Shown: piece after piece, positions 61,558-61,701 of the stretch
Position numbering within the stretch: position 1 is the first letter of the stretch
Layout: every line of letters begins with the position of its first letter
Source: Verrucomicrobiota bacterium
GTDB lineage: Bacteria; Verrucomicrobiota; Verrucomicrobiia; Chthoniobacterales; Terrimicrobiaceae
Direction of reading: 5' to 3'
Length of the DNA: 61,701 bases
Assembly (NCBI GenBank): GCA_017305195.1
Contig: JAFKMU010000063.1
Span: 3,806-65,506, forward strand
The notes under the pieces: generated by a model
What the model saw: the letters and a program-made list of their open reading frames with translations, nothing else
Database searches by the model: none
Told to the model about the DNA's origin: nothing
Position numbers and translations under genes: made by a program

Positions 61558-61701
61558 TGTGGAGTCTCAACAGGTTATTCATGGAGAGACGGAGTTGAGC
61601 GATGGGAGAGGAGAGGTTGAGAGCGGAATGAGGGCGATGCCAGTTATAACGGTGGAGGAAGGGATTTAGGCAGTTTTGGCGGTGGGCGGAGTTGGAGTAG
61701 G
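61553..61701 (-). CDS. IS481-family transposase, C-terminal end (partial, runs off right edge)
   Basis: 49 codons are visible on the minus strand, ending at TAG 61555-61553. The reading contains NPFLHRYNWHRPHSALN and ends MNNLLRLHT, the C-terminal signature of IS481/IS3-type DDE transposases. The last sense codon spans the element boundary and the stop comes from the target CTAG. The frame is open to the window edge; the catalytic core lies outside. Confidence 0.85.
   Translation of the reverse strand, partial: YSNSAHRQNCLNPFLHRYNWHRPHSALNLSSPIAQLRLSMNNLLRLHT
61558..61701 (-). mobile_element. IS481-family insertion sequence, one terminus
   Basis: The element begins at 61558 with TGTGGAGTCTCAACAGGTTA, close to the terminal repeat of IS481 (TGTGAAGATTCAATAGGTT). 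It is bordered by CCTAGG and contains the transposase tail. The rest lies beyond the window. The intact frame and clean end suggest a fairly recent insertion. Confidence 0.8.

Overview
The window looks like a chromosomal segment of a verrucomicrobium, most likely Spartobacteria-like (in the direction of Terrimicrobium or Chthoniobacter). This is inferred from the gene repertoire: a PEP-CTERM secreted protein, a pseudopilin inside a sugar locus, a prepilin peptidase with a large insertion, RsbU/STAS genes beside grpE-dnaJ, and many ThuA, Gfo/Idh/MocA, TIM-barrel and AraC genes. No rRNA or named marker is present to fix the species. Most of the window is GC-rich and densely coding; positions 1 to about 1800 and about 27460 to 28120 are visibly less GC-rich.

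Layout. (1) 1-1825: edge of a probable island lying against the 3' end of a tRNA-Val(GAC) gene, with a TIR-domain protein that runs off the left edge. (2) 2204-27460: housekeeping core. It contains a peroxiredoxin, a DUF697 protein, Nnr, DnaJ, GrpE, an RsbU-type phosphatase with a STAS protein, GmhA, a prepilin peptidase, an MsbA-type exporter, RF2 (encoded through a programmed +1 frameshift), RimO, a RodZ-like protein, FtsK, ManA, LarB, MutL, an IscA-type protein and a MidA-type methyltransferase. (3) 28120-61556: accessory carbohydrate region built from modules, each with its own regulator: an MDR dehydrogenase/AraC pair; a XylR-type regulator facing a lyase, pseudopilin, sialidase-like lipoprotein, PEP-CTERM protein and symporter; an oxidoreductase/ThuA/AraC set; a transporter, isomerase, heparinase-like and GH130 set; GntR-DeoC-Nudix; and a cupin isomerase, glycosidase and AraC set. 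Sulfite/nitrite reductase and hydroxyacid oxidase genes lie between them. (4) 61558-61701: the end of an IS481-family element inserted in a CTAG that is the stop codon of the last AraC gene.

How the parts work together. The accessory modules look like verrucomicrobial counterparts of polysaccharide utilisation loci: secreted or anchored proteins release or modify sugars, MFS or GPH permeases import them, TIM-barrel, Gfo/Idh, aldolase and isomerase enzymes convert them, and an adjacent regulator senses the product. A near-identical palindrome upstream of gntR (55046-55060) and of a distant sugar isomerase gene (29246-29260) predicts a small GntR regulon linking two parts of the region.

The strongest candidates for something undescribed are the TIR protein with phage-type C-terminal domains, the XylR/lyase/pseudopilin/sialidase-like/PEP-CTERM locus, and the two-site GntR regulon.
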